64,000 nt of DNA from assembly GCA_910591455.2 (NCBI GenBank), contig OU342804.1, forward strand, positions 23,772,484 to 23,836,483, read 5' to 3'. The notes beneath the pieces were generated by a model, which made no database searches, was not told the DNA's origin, and saw nothing but the letters and a program-made list of their open reading frames with translations. A program made the translations under genes and the position numbers. Positions 12,557 through 23,260 of this stretch are shown here, piece by piece (the first letter of the stretch is position 1; each line of letters begins with the position of its first letter). This DNA is from Pholis gunnellus (Eukaryota; Chordata; Actinopteri; Perciformes; Pholidae).

Positions 12557-15500
12557 GTAACAAAAAGACACAAAAAAGCAAGATCTTCATGTCAGCCAGT
12601 ACTGGACTGTTTTGACCAGCAGTACAGTCAGGAGCTTGGAGACCTGTGGGCATCTGCGAGGTAGATTTCTTTCTGAAATAATGATTGCAGCATACACACA
12701 GGCAGGGTTTGTACCAATCCTTCATCAGGATTGCTTTTCTCTTGCAGAGCAGTGCTCCTGGACCCTCCCTCTTGGCAGTATGGGGTCATGCTCAACCGCT
12801 TCAGCGCTGTGACCGGCATCACGCAGATCCTACAATCGCAGGGCTTTTCCACGTTGCTTTGTGACGACCCCTCAACAGTGTCACATTCAAAATACCAAGC
12901 AGGAAAAGACTCTCTGTTGCCACCTGATCACATCTCCAAGTGCCCTCCTCCTCCTAATGACTCCCACCTCCAACCTGACAGCACCTCTCGTGCGCTCGGT
13001 CAAGACCTTCAATCAGCGCCTTCGCTCAGTTCGTCCCGTCCTACACTACAGTGCTACATCCATCCATGTCCACTGCGGTTTCCCTCTCAGGCTCACCGGC
13101 CTGGCCAGCTGAAGCAGTACTACCTCCTGAATGCTGCCTCCCTGCTGCCAGTGCTGGCTTTGAAAGTCAGAGACGGGGAGAAGGTTTTGGATCTTTGCTC
13201 TGCCCCTGGGGGCAAAGCCGTAGCCATAATGCAATGTGCCACCCCAGGTAAAACGAGCACTTTAACAGGACTTTGCAAACTTTTATTTGATTTTACTTTT
13301 ATCATGCAAAGAGGTATAAGAAAGTTGATTTAGTACAGTTGAGTATATAATTTATTTTGCATGTAAGTTGCCGCAGTTGAATATAAATATATATATAATA
13401 AAAGCCTGCTGTGAATAGCCTATTTTGTCTTGATTACTGTATACAAGTAATGCTGCCCTGCTTGTGTTCCAGCACTTCTCTGCTGCAATGAACCAGACCC
13501 TCACAGACGGGACTGGCTGGCCAAAACCCTTGAGTCTTTCTTGCCTCAGTCGCTCACCAGCAGAGTGATTGTGTCCGCACAGGATGGACGATCTTTTGTG
13601 AACAGTGAGGCAGGAACATATGACAAGGTGGGGCCCAGCGAGGGTCATGTTTATGTCAGCATGTGGCTGATTTTTGCTTCAGTGTTCAACATATAGAGGT
13701 GGTTAGAAATGAATAAGAACAGCAGGCCTTTGAATAGAAGCTAATATATGGGGTCAGATCAGTCTCAATAATCGCAAATGCACACAGATAGACTCACAAA
13801 TGCAAACAGAAAGATTCACAAATGCGCACAGAACAATTCACAAATATATTCGATTAACAAATGCACACAGAAGGATTTACAAATATATTCGATTTACAAA
13901 TGCACGCAGAACAATTCACAAATACATTCCAATGCACAAATAAATAAATTACGATTTATATATATGTAAAAAAAAAAATCACAAATATATTTCTGCATTT
14001 GTATGTATTTGTGTGTGGATTTGTATGTATTTGTGTGTGGATTTGTATGTATTTATTTGTGGATCGCACTGCATTCATTTGCAAATCGCTTCACATTCGT
14101 GTACGGATTTTTGAGACTGTTCTGCCCTCGCTGGATTCACAAATGCGTTTTTTTCAACATAGACCTGTCTGTAGCCAATCAGATGTCAGCCTCATTTTCA
14201 ACCAATCACATGAGCGCAGCTTCATACATATTCATACATATTGTAGCCGTCTGTGTTCACCCAGAGCTCTACGATACCTCATATCAGTAGAGACCGGACC
14301 AAACTATGTGTGTGTAAACCATATGGTACAAACAATGAGGCCACTAGGCTGCTAGCGTAATGCTGCGGTTCACACCAAACACGATTCGCGCCGCGTTAAT
14401 CGCGCCGCCGTTCTCGCCGGGGGACTATTTGTGTTCATTCGCGTGAATCGGTGAATCGCGCTGGACACGCCGGTGAGGGAGCGCGGCTTATCGCCCTGAT
14501 AGCCGTTCAACTGTCCGCCGTCAACTGTGGAAAAAATAACCTCTATTTCTGCTTAGTATGTGTTGTGGAAGTCCCAGATATCACGGGGAACCAAACGCCG
14601 TCATGTCTGGTTCATAACATAGTCCGGAGGAGCTCCGTGGATTTCATCGAACTGTATTCTGTATTCCTCATATCAGTAGAGACCGGACCAAACTATGTGT
14701 ATAAATGTTATTTCGGAGTTCCTTTTTGTTGGTTTACTGCCGTTAAATCATAGCCAAATCAGTTTATGTTGTGTTCATACAGCTATGGTAAACAGCCGAC
14801 GTGTGGCTTGCTAGACACAGTGAATACAGTTCGATGAAATCCACGGAGCTCCACGGAGCTCCTCCGGACTATGCCGCGCTCCCTCACCGGCGTGTCCAGC
14901 GCGATTCACCGATTCACGCGAATGAACACAAATAGTCCCCCGGCGAGAACGGCGGCGCAAAGAGGTATAAGAAAGTTGATTTAGTACAGTTGAGTATATA
15001 ATTTATTTTGCATGTAAGTTGCCGCAGTTGAATATAAATATATATATAATAAAAGCCTGCTGTGAATAGCCTATTTTGTCTTGATTACTGTATACAAGTA
15101 ATGCTGCCCTGCTTGTGTTCCAGCACTTCTCTGCTGCAATGAACCAGACCCTCACAGACGGGACTGGCTGGCCAAAACACTTGAGTCTTTCTTGCCTCAG
15201 TCGCTCACCAGCAGAGTGATTGTGTCCGCACAGGATGGACGATCTTTTGTGAACAGTGAGGCAGGAACATATGACAAGGTGGGGCCCAGCGAGGGTCATG
15301 TTTATGTCAGCATGTGGCTGATTTTTGCTTCAGTGTTCAACATATCGAGGTGGTTAGAAATGAATGAGAACAGCAGGCCTTTGAATAGAAGCTAATATAG
15401 CTAAATAGTCCCCCGGCGAGAACGGCGGCGCGATTAACGCGGCGCGAATCGTGTTTGGTGTGAACCGCAGCATTACGCTAGCAGCCTAGTGGCCTCATTG

Positions 15501-17365
15501 TTTGTACCATATGGTTTACACACACATAGTTTGGTCCGGTCTCTACTGATATGAGGTATCGTAGAGCTCTGGGTGAACACAGACGGCTACAATATGTATG
15601 AATATGTATGAAGCTGCGCTCATGTGATTGGTTGAAAATGAGGCTGACATCTGATTGGCTACAGACAGGTCTATGTTGAAAAAAACGCATTTGTGAATCC
15701 AGCGAGGGCAGAACAGTCTCAAAAATCCGTACACGAATGTGAAGCGATTTGCAAATGAATGCAGTGCGATCCACAAATAAATACATACAAATCCACACAC
15801 AAATACATACAAATCCACACACAAATACATACAAATGCAGAAATATATTTGTGATTTTTTTTTTTACATATATATAAATCGTAATTTATTTATTTGTGCA
15901 TTGGAATGTATTTGTGAATTGTTCTGCGTGCATTTGTAAATCGAATATATTTGTAAATCCTTCTGTGTGCATTTGTAAATCGAATATATTTGTGAATTGT
16001 TCTGTGCGCATTTGTGAATCTTTCTGTTTGCATTTGTGAGTCTATCTGTGTGCATTTGCGATTATTGAGACTGATCTGACCCCATACTAATAAGCCCAGC
16101 GGAAGAGAAATCTGTTCAATAAAAATAGTCATGAAGAGGCAGACAAATGGCTGGAAATTCAACGGACTCAAAGTGACTGATAATGAACTTAAATATATAG
16201 AAAAAAAAGGAAGGCGCAGAATGAAAAGTTTATGTTTTCTTACTACTTACCTCTTGCTTTTCTTCTTTGATTGTTTTGGTTTCTCGCTGACATTACGCTC
16301 TTGAGCTCTCAGACTCTGAACTGCTCACATTTCTTCCTCTGTGTTGCAGGTTTTAGTCGATGCTCCATGTTCTAATGACAGGAGCTGGTTGTATTGTGGC
16401 AGCCAGCAGGGGGAACAGAGACTGAAGGAAAGGGCCAGGCTGCCTGCGCTCCAGGCTCAACTGCTTAGGTTAGTCCAATCCCCAACATAGAAAAGTGTCT
16501 GCTATTGTGTTACCGTTGTGGCACCCTTCTATCTTCCTACATATTATTACAGAATATAGGATATTACTGTTAATTTTAGCCATCTTTGTAGAATATTTTT
16601 GAAATGTTAATTCAGATTCTCAGAAGAGTACAGAACTGGAGTTATCTTCTTTTTTTAGTTCCACGCATTCTTCTTCCTTTTCAAAACCTGACGACTTCAT
16701 TACCCACAATGCAACTCTACAGTTTAGTAAGAGATTTGGATGTGTTAAGTCATTAGGGAATAATGTTGCCGCTAGCCTCAACCAGAGATCAGGAGCAGAC
16801 TACAGAGGTCTGATCATATCACCAGATTTCTTTTCATTTTCAAACTTGTAGTTTTCACACCCTACTGACGTTGACTCAAGTGACATCACTCGAGGTAGTT
16901 TATCAGACTCTGCACAGCTCCCACAAAAAGTCCTCATGTCCGGAAAGGAGACTTTGATGTGTAAAATAGGCGGAGTTCTCTTTTGAAGTCCCTTGTCATC
17001 AAGTGCAGTATTTGTCTACTGTTTACAGGTCTGCTCTGTCAGCCGTGCGTCCAGGGGGTGTTGTGGTCTATTCGACCTGCACTCTGTCCAGCTTTGAGAA
17101 CTTTGCCGTGGTTGAGACAGTGCTGAATGACTGTCCTGAGGCTGAACCCGAAGACCTGTGGGAGGAGATTGGCATTCCTTTATCAAAATACTTTACATTT
17201 GGGAGCGCTCACCCTGGTCATGGACAGACGCCTCACAAGCCGTCCCTGCAGCCACAGAATGGCCCCTCGTCCTCTTATCGCCACAGACTCGGCATTTTAG
17301 TAATTCCTCAGCCGGGCAAGACCTGGGGACCCATGTTTTTGTCTCGGATTAGAAGAAGGAAATAG
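12557..17365 (+). CDS. nsun3: tRNA (cytosine-5)-methyltransferase NSUN3, mitochondrial (first coding exon not found)
   Basis: NSUN3 methylates C34 of mitochondrial tRNA-Met using S-adenosylmethionine, the first step toward 5-formylcytosine needed for AUA decoding. Exons: 12557-12660, 12748-13247, 13473-13627, 16350-16468, 17029-17365. The total is 1,215 nt with all phases fitting and a stop at the end. Exon 1 here gives LDCFDQQYSQELGDLW; exon 2 gives the AdoMet-binding motif VLDLCSAPGGKA after YYLLNAASLLPVLAL. Exon 4 has DAPCSND (motif IV cysteine) and exon 5 has YSTCTLS (motif VI catalytic cysteine), then ends in GKTWGPMF. Exon 2 carries a Ser/Pro-rich insertion of roughly 60 residues between CDDPSTV and YIHPCPLR that is absent from the human protein as I remember it. 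The start codon and targeting peptide are missing from the model. A second copy of exon 13473-13627 lies at 15124-15278. Confidence 0.92.
13306..13748 (+). repeat. nsun3: Direct repeat A, copy 1 (includes nsun3 exon)
   Basis: 443 bp, from GCAAAGAGGTATAAGAAAG to GAAGCTAATATA. It matches 14957-15399, equal length, with about three substitutions. It spans intron sequence, the 155-nt exon and its donor. Confidence 0.9.
13749..14430. repeat. Inverted repeat B, left arm
   Basis: 682 bp whose reverse complement is 15403-16084. Contents are a degenerate tandem array built on CACAAATGCACACAGA-like units (13780-13930), a TGTATTTGTGTGTGGATT array (14000-14060), and a GC-rich end (CGCGCCGCCGTTCTCGCCGG). 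The GC-rich GCGGTTCACACCAAACACGA stretch looks like a DNA-transposon terminus common in fish. The open frames in it are repeat artefacts mirrored in the other arm. Confidence 0.9.
14399..14958. repeat. Inner palindrome C in nsun3 intron
   Basis: A further inverted repeat: 14399-14490 (ending GAGGGAGCGCGGC) is mirrored by 14871-14958. A second inner pair, 14626-14660 (GGAGGAGCTCCGTGGATTTC), is mirrored by about 14816-14870. In the right-hand partner a 10-bp piece (GGAGCTCCAC) is doubled. The phrase CTCATATCAGTAGAGACCGG also occurs twice in direct orientation (14278 and 14667). No gene seen. Confidence 0.8.
14957..15399 (+). repeat. nsun3: Direct repeat A, copy 2 (includes nsun3 exon duplicate)
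   Basis: 443 bp, about 99% identical to 13306-13748. It is flanked on the left by GC-rich sequence (GAGAACGGCGGC) and on the right by the inverted arm 15403-16084. Confidence 0.9.
15124..15278 (+). pseudogene. nsun3: Duplicate of nsun3 exon 13473-13627 (splice-competent)
   Basis: This 155-nt exon copy keeps the TTCCAG acceptor and AAG|GTGGGG donor and differs from 13473-13627 by one synonymous change (ACC to ACA in KTLES). Because 155 is not a multiple of three, including both copies would shift the frame, so a functional mRNA can contain only one. It may be an alternative, mutually exclusive exon giving the same protein, or be skipped. I label it pseudogene for lack of a better class. Confidence 0.8.
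15403..16084. repeat. Inverted repeat B, right arm
   Basis: Reverse complement of 13749-14430 over 682 bp with very few differences. It directly follows direct repeat A copy 2, exactly as the left arm directly follows copy 1, but in the opposite orientation. Confidence 0.9.
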
Positions 17366-19405
17366 TGTGCATCCTCCTGTGCAGAAAAGATATGTGGAAT
17401 TAAATGGCTAAACACACACATTTCCTTTGTGCGACATTTGTTACCTGTCGGTTTAAAGTACCTCCTGGAACTGGTTTGTAACTCAATCTCATAAACTGAT
17501 AAACATACTAATTTGATATGGAGATCTTGTGTTCACAGCTTTTCTGCTGCCCCCAAATGGCCACAACAATCAGTAATTGCAGGTTTAATGGTTTTCTTTT
17601 AGCTTTTGCAGTCCACCGTCTTTTTATTTATTATGATTTATGATTTTTTATTGATGGCTCCTATGGAAACTACTGACACTGCAGATGTACAGTTAAATGA
17701 AATCGACCAAACATGTTTTTTAAGTACTTCACATTAATCACTGTGTCACATGCTTCAAGTCTCACTAGCAGCAGTCTGTCATCTATCGTCATACCTCCCG
17801 CCAGAGTGTTTCATTACTTACAGTGGCTCATTACCCGGGTGGACTGTTCTTGTGTCAGGCTCGAGCTAAAACTATGACTATTTCATCGCAGTGCTGTATC
17901 TTTTCATCGGGCTGTGATTACTCAGACCAGAGGCAGAAAGGTGTTTTTATAACACACAAGAATTCATACATTATTACTTTTTTGAGCATCACAGACTGAC
18001 AAAGGCAGTTGTGTGAGGTGAAAGCCCTTCTTATTTCCTCCCAGATATATAAGGCTGGTGGTGGTGAGCGAGCCAGCCTTTGAGACACGTGATTGCTGAA
18101 ATAAGACAGGTGCCTTGCACCAGTTTCAACCGCCTACGCCGCATGGCCATAGACGCAAGCATTTTTGAGTGCTACTGGCTACTGTATTTAGTTTGGCTGT
18201 CCTACTTTATCTCTACGTCTGTGTGTCGAAGTAGCTTCGGCCTCTGATACGAGGGCATCATTACACCACCAGGACTTCAACACAGCTTTAAAATAGCGAG
18301 ATGTGGAGATGAAGTGGGCCTTCATTGAGGTTAACCATGTTGCTGACCTTTGTGTGAACTCCGGTTTGTTGATGTTCCCCATATTGCAGTGTTTCCTTAA
18401 GGGGAGAATCTCTAAGCAGCTTCTCCTCCACTTCAAAGGGGGAGAATGTAGGCCTGCTTTGCATAATCAGGTGGAGAACAGCTTTTTGCCAGAGAGGCAG
18501 GAATTCATTTGTGGCACCGCCAGATGTAATCATTAAAACCCTAGTCATTGACAATAAAGGGAGGAGGAGGAGGAGGGAATGGAGGTTGGATTTGTAGAAC
18601 AGTATATAGAGAAAGAGATATGGAGTCCTGAATGCCAGAGGACAGTATCGCTAAGCAGGCTAATCTGGCGTTAGCTGTGCTGAACCAGAATGTTTTTTTC
18701 TGTCTGGTAACGCTCAGCTCTGTCTGTTTATGCTGCATGTTTCATTACTATTTCAGTGATGTACACGGTGATGGCAACACACCAGGAGAACAGGTATTTA
18801 GGCAGCTATATATGTCAGCCATATACTGAAAGTCATTTGTGTAGGCTTTAAAGCGCCACTCAGCCTGTAAATGTACTGCACAGCTCAGTCTCACTGCTCT
18901 TATTAACCCCGTTTTGTTTTCAGCAACAACAACAACAAAAAAGATCTCAAACCCACTGCACTCTAGCGGCTTAGCACCAAGCAGCAGACTGACAAAGTTA
19001 GTGAGTTAGGTGGTGACTTTTTGGGTACAATAATATACCCATTATGATCCATTCTTATATAGGATACTCTATAGAACATCACAGATTTAGGAAATGGATT
19101 ATTTGTGGGCTCTAACCCACAATGATCACCCCGTCAATCTGACATTTCCGTCCTTGTGACGAATGTTTGACTTGAAGCGTTTGACACTCAATGTGCCAGA
19201 CAGTTAACAAGTGGGTCTATAGATTTAGTACATTTTGGGGCATCCATCACTCATTTCAAATGTCATCATTTGTCAATATTCCATTAGTGGAAGTGAGAGA
19301 CCTGGATTGCTGCTCTTGATTGATTGTCGCACAACTACTAATCTCTTGGGGGGAAATAAAGTCTGCAATGAATGAATACATACAGAGGTCAAGTCAAAGT
19401 GTAAA
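17366..19405. other. Intergenic DNA downstream of nsun3
   Basis: No convincing coding exon on either strand. An ATTAAA variant poly-A signal near 17399 may end nsun3. Near 19345-19380 GGGGGGAAATAAAGTCTGCA followed by AATGA repeats resembles the 3' tail of an L2-type LINE. Other reading frames are short and lack splice context or homology I recognise. Confidence 0.5.
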
Positions 19406-19413
19406 TATGGACA

Positions 19414-19980
19414 GTGCAGGCAGTGTGGTTGCACTGGGGCCCATGGGATGAGGGGGCCCATAGACAGAGAGGGCCGATGTGAGCAATTTATCTTGCCATC
19501 TCAGGAACACGCCTGCGGTTCAAAGAAGAACGGTATCAAATTCATAATGGTGCCAATTAACTTGCTACACTTGCCCTCAAAAGGCAAACCCATCTCCATC
19601 AAGGTTTTCAGTTTTGGGGGGAAAAAATAATTTACAATATATATCAAAAGTATATGCTGTTTATTCTACATTAACTAAAAAAACTATAAATTAACTTAAA
19701 AAAAAAAAAATTGAATGAATGAATGAATAATTTCTTATTTTCTTTTGTGTTTTTGATATGTACAGATATGCAATGCTGATTGCTGGATAATAGTTATGTT
19801 GATATTGTCCATTGTCAAGTTGATCATGTGATTAGACAATAATATATAAGGTATAGTTCAGGCACATAATCTGTCAAGACTGACAAGCTGAGCACATCAG
19901 CTCAAGACAGTAAGTAACTATAGGGCCCGTCATAATAGCGCACACTCGGGGCCCATCGCAACCCCCGTCCGCCAGTGCAT
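19414..19980. mobile_element. hAT-type non-autonomous element with 8-bp target duplication
   Basis: 567 bp flanked by perfect 8-bp repeats TATGGACA at 19406-19413 and 19981-19988. The ends are imperfect inverted repeats sharing GTTGC and GGGCCC blocks (left GTGCAGGCAGTGTGGTTGC, right reading inward TGCACTGGCGGACGGGGGTT). An 8-bp duplication is the hallmark of hAT insertion. No transposase remains inside. Confidence 0.8.
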
Positions 19981-19988
19981 TATGGACA

Positions 19989-22309
19989 AGGAGTGGGTCT
20001 ACCAACTGCACCTGTGATGCAATCCCCCCAGAAAATAACTTCTCAGGTCGTCATCTTGCCACTTCTGGCTTGATATTATTGAGATGAACTATAGCAGCCA
20101 TGTGAACCAACACCTGTGACACTTCAGAGAAACACAGTACAATTCAACTGTAAGTTTCTGTGTAATCCAAATCCAATCATAACAGAGAATGTTTTTTTAA
20201 ATGTTTTTATGTGAGGAGAGACGAAAAGAACATTTCATGGCAGAGGAAAATAAATTTGAGGAAAAGTGAGAGGGTAACTGAAACAGCTTCAAGATAAACA
20301 GATATTTCCCTCCTTTTATCTGTCTGGCATACACTGACTACAAATGCAAAAGAAACTGCAAAGAGAAATAAACATGATTGTTTTGTTTGTTTATTTCTTA
20401 GAGTGCAACAGAACAACAACAATTGGATAAAATCATTGTGGTTGTATTCTAGTTGGATAATATTTAGTATTGTTAAAACAGGGTGATATTTATTTGTTAT
20501 ATTTTTGTTTAAATGTTGTTTACTGCAAACTTCTTTTAATTGAAGAGGGACTCATGGGCAAAAGAAAAAGCACTCGAGCATCAAGAACACCTCAGGACTT
20601 ACAGCAGTGGGGTCTCTGATGAACTACACCAAGAACAGATGTGTGTGGTTGTTCCTACGTGAGCCTTGGCAGCTGCGAGGAGGGAGACATCCATAACATC
20701 CTGCACGAGAAGACAAAGCACAGGCTCAACAGACTGAAGGCAGGACAGATTGCACTGGACCGGACATTCATTTATCCTTTGAGGAAAAGACAGAATTGAT
20801 CGTGAGATATAAAAACTATATAAAAGCCGTGGACAGTCTTGCAGCGAAATGGGATTTGAGAGAAAAACTACCAGGTCTTTTTTTTTTTCAGTTTTAAGAA
20901 AGTCATCACTTTTCCACAAATGAAATGCAAATTTGAACAGCAGATCAGTATAACTGGGAGTGATTAAGGCAATTTAGAATGTGAGTTCTATTCTAACAGT
21001 GGTTCACTATCTTTTCCACTTGTGACCACTGCAAAAGCAACTTAAGACCACTCTGTATTACAAAAGGAAAGCAATGAGAAGTAACCATGACATAGCAGAG
21101 TTACAGTATGGTTTTCCACATCATAAAATATATCACGGCCTGCCCAAAATAATCTTATTGAGATATTTGAGGTACTGACCTCTAGTGTTCTTTACAGAAT
21201 GACAACACTACTACTATAACACATTTTAATTTATTAAACAATAATAATACATGATAAAATAACACAAGAGAATCAGACTTTAATCAAAGAAAATTATGTC
21301 ATGAGACTTGAAAACCCTCACAACAAAAGGCAGATTACTATTTAAATGCAAAGTAATACAATTTGTTGAAATCATTTTCCATCCAATACAAGATTCTGCG
21401 TCTAAACATGTGATAATCACATCAACCACTCTCTAAGCCTGGACTCCTGCTTCATTATCGGTTTGACGTCATTTTAGAAAATATTTCTCTCATTCCAGTA
21501 CTTCTTATGTGAACCCGCTCCATAGCTGCAGTTCAGTTGCATTTGATCCTGCCATAAAGGAACATACACACCGAAGCCCCGTGTTAACACTTATTTGACC
21601 TCTGCATGGATCCCGGCGATACGTGCTCTCCAAGAATAAAATGTTCGTCCAGTCAAGGTGCACCCAGATTGAGTTGCCTCATCTCAATTTTCACTTCACT
21701 TCTATTCAACTTCCCAACTTCAAACCTTGTTGAAGTGGACACTCCCAGAGTGAAGGAGAAGCATGAATAATAGATTCTTCACCGAAAGGGGATAAAAAAA
21801 AGGGAAACGGAAGTCAGAGGGGGAGAGGTATGAAGGGGTTGATTAAAACGTGGGGGGTGTCAAGTGAACAGCAGTTCCTCAAATTAAGAACATGTTCTCA
21901 GTCAGAGCAGTATTACAGAAATAACAAGGTAATTTAGAAATAATGGCGCTCCCCTGAGCCTACCTTTAAAATGCTATTCATCACATTTTATGTTGGCACT
22001 TAAGCACTTAAATAATATATTTATTATTCATATTCAGCAGGTCGTAGTTGCTGTTAGGCGTTGCAGGATGCCATCTCTCTACTCTCAATTTTTTTCACAC
22101 CATTTATTTCCAAAAAACTTGAACTGCTTGCCTTTTGAAATCGAGCACTGATAAAATGACACTGAATACTTGTACTACAGTAATAAACTAATTGTGCTAC
22201 TTTGGCCAGGTTCATCTATCACAGCGATACAGTTGGTATTTGTTTTAATACAAAACCATATAAATTGCTTCAGACTATCCAAAAAGTTGTATGTGATATT
22301 TAGGAAACA
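19989..22309. other. Intergenic, no gene recognised
   Basis: AT-rich DNA with short frames only. Poly-A/T runs and one TTTATTTG-rich stretch are the only visible structure. Confidence 0.5.
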
Positions 22310-22610
22310 GGAGCGGTTAGTATCTACCATGTCCACGATCTTAGTTTAGCGCGTTAGCATGCTAACATTTGTAAATTAGGCTGAGGGAAATGTCTTACGT
22401 TTTTCGGGTATTAGATTGAAATGTTCATCTCTTGGTGGCACCAGATGAATTGTCAGAGCATCACCTACGTTTTTAGAGTTTATCCCGCAGAGGGACATAA
22501 ATGACAATTTATCTAATAGTTGTTGAGATATTTCAATTTGGGCCAAAGTACTGGAAAGACAGACCGACCAACCGACTGCCATTGCCACTGATAGAGCCAT
22601 GCTGTGGTCA
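22310..22610 (+). repeat. Dispersed teleost repeat (TTAGCATGCTAACA family), copy 1
   Basis: Contains GCGTTAGCATGCTAACATTT and, 250 bp on, GACCGACCAACCGACTGCCA. The same arrangement recurs at 28240-28600 and, reversed, at 51660-52060, with a fragment at 31200-31295. I recognise it as a common interspersed repeat of fish introns and intergenic DNA; class not assigned. Confidence 0.65.
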
Positions 22611-22939
22611 TTGGTGCAAAGAGGATGCTGCTTCACACTGCAGACTTATTTCCAATTAAAATGACTCAGTAGTCAGTGTGCTGACCAGACAGGTTGAATG
22701 CCTGCCTTGTTCCAAGGGTTTCACAAGGCATACAGGAGGTGACACCGAGGCCAATGCAGCGCATAATCTGAAGTCAGCAATAAGGCAGGTGGCAGAAGGG
22801 AAATGTCTCCTATTTATCCTCCCTGTTGATTCTTTCTTTACCTGCCTCCCTGTCTCCTCTGTGCCTTCACAACTTGCTATTCTCTCGGTCTCCTTGTCGC
22901 TGGATGACTTTTTCCTCTCCTTTCCTCTGTGTCTATCTG

Positions 22940-22947
<8 letters not shown>

Positions 22948-22979
<32 letters not shown>
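22948..22979. repeat. (CT)n microsatellite
   Basis: Uninterrupted CT dinucleotides, preceded by imperfect CTGT units. Confidence 0.9.
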
Positions 22980-22983
<4 letters not shown>

Positions 22984-23150
22984 TCTCAGAGGCTGCCTTT
23001 GATCTTTCCAGCTCTAGCGCAGGTAGACAGTGATGCTGTATAGCTTTTCTCTGCCTATTAATGTCTTAACTCTTGCTCTGCCTTTTGCAGGAGGCCTACC
23101 GAGACATCATTTCCCCACACCACATGGCCTGGACATCCTTAATCACAATC

Positions 23151-23154
<4 letters not shown>

Positions 23155-23212
<58 letters not shown>

Positions 23213-23260
23213 TGTGTGTGTGTGTGTGTGTGTGTGGGTGTGTGTGTGTGTGTGTGTGTC
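23155..23260. repeat. (TG)n microsatellite
   Basis: About 105 bp of TG with two single-base interruptions. Frames of alternating Cys/Val or His/Thr across it are not genes. Confidence 0.95.

Noticed and set aside
15124..15278. Idea that the second nsun3 exon copy belongs to a processed nsun3 pseudogene
   Set aside because: It carries intron flanks and splice sites on both sides, so it is a genomic duplication and not a retrocopy.
13999..15834. Identical 118-codon frames at 13999-14355 (+) and 15478-15834 (-)
   Set aside because: They are the same repeat DNA read in the two inverted arms; the sequence is a TGTATTTGTGTG-type array with no domain.
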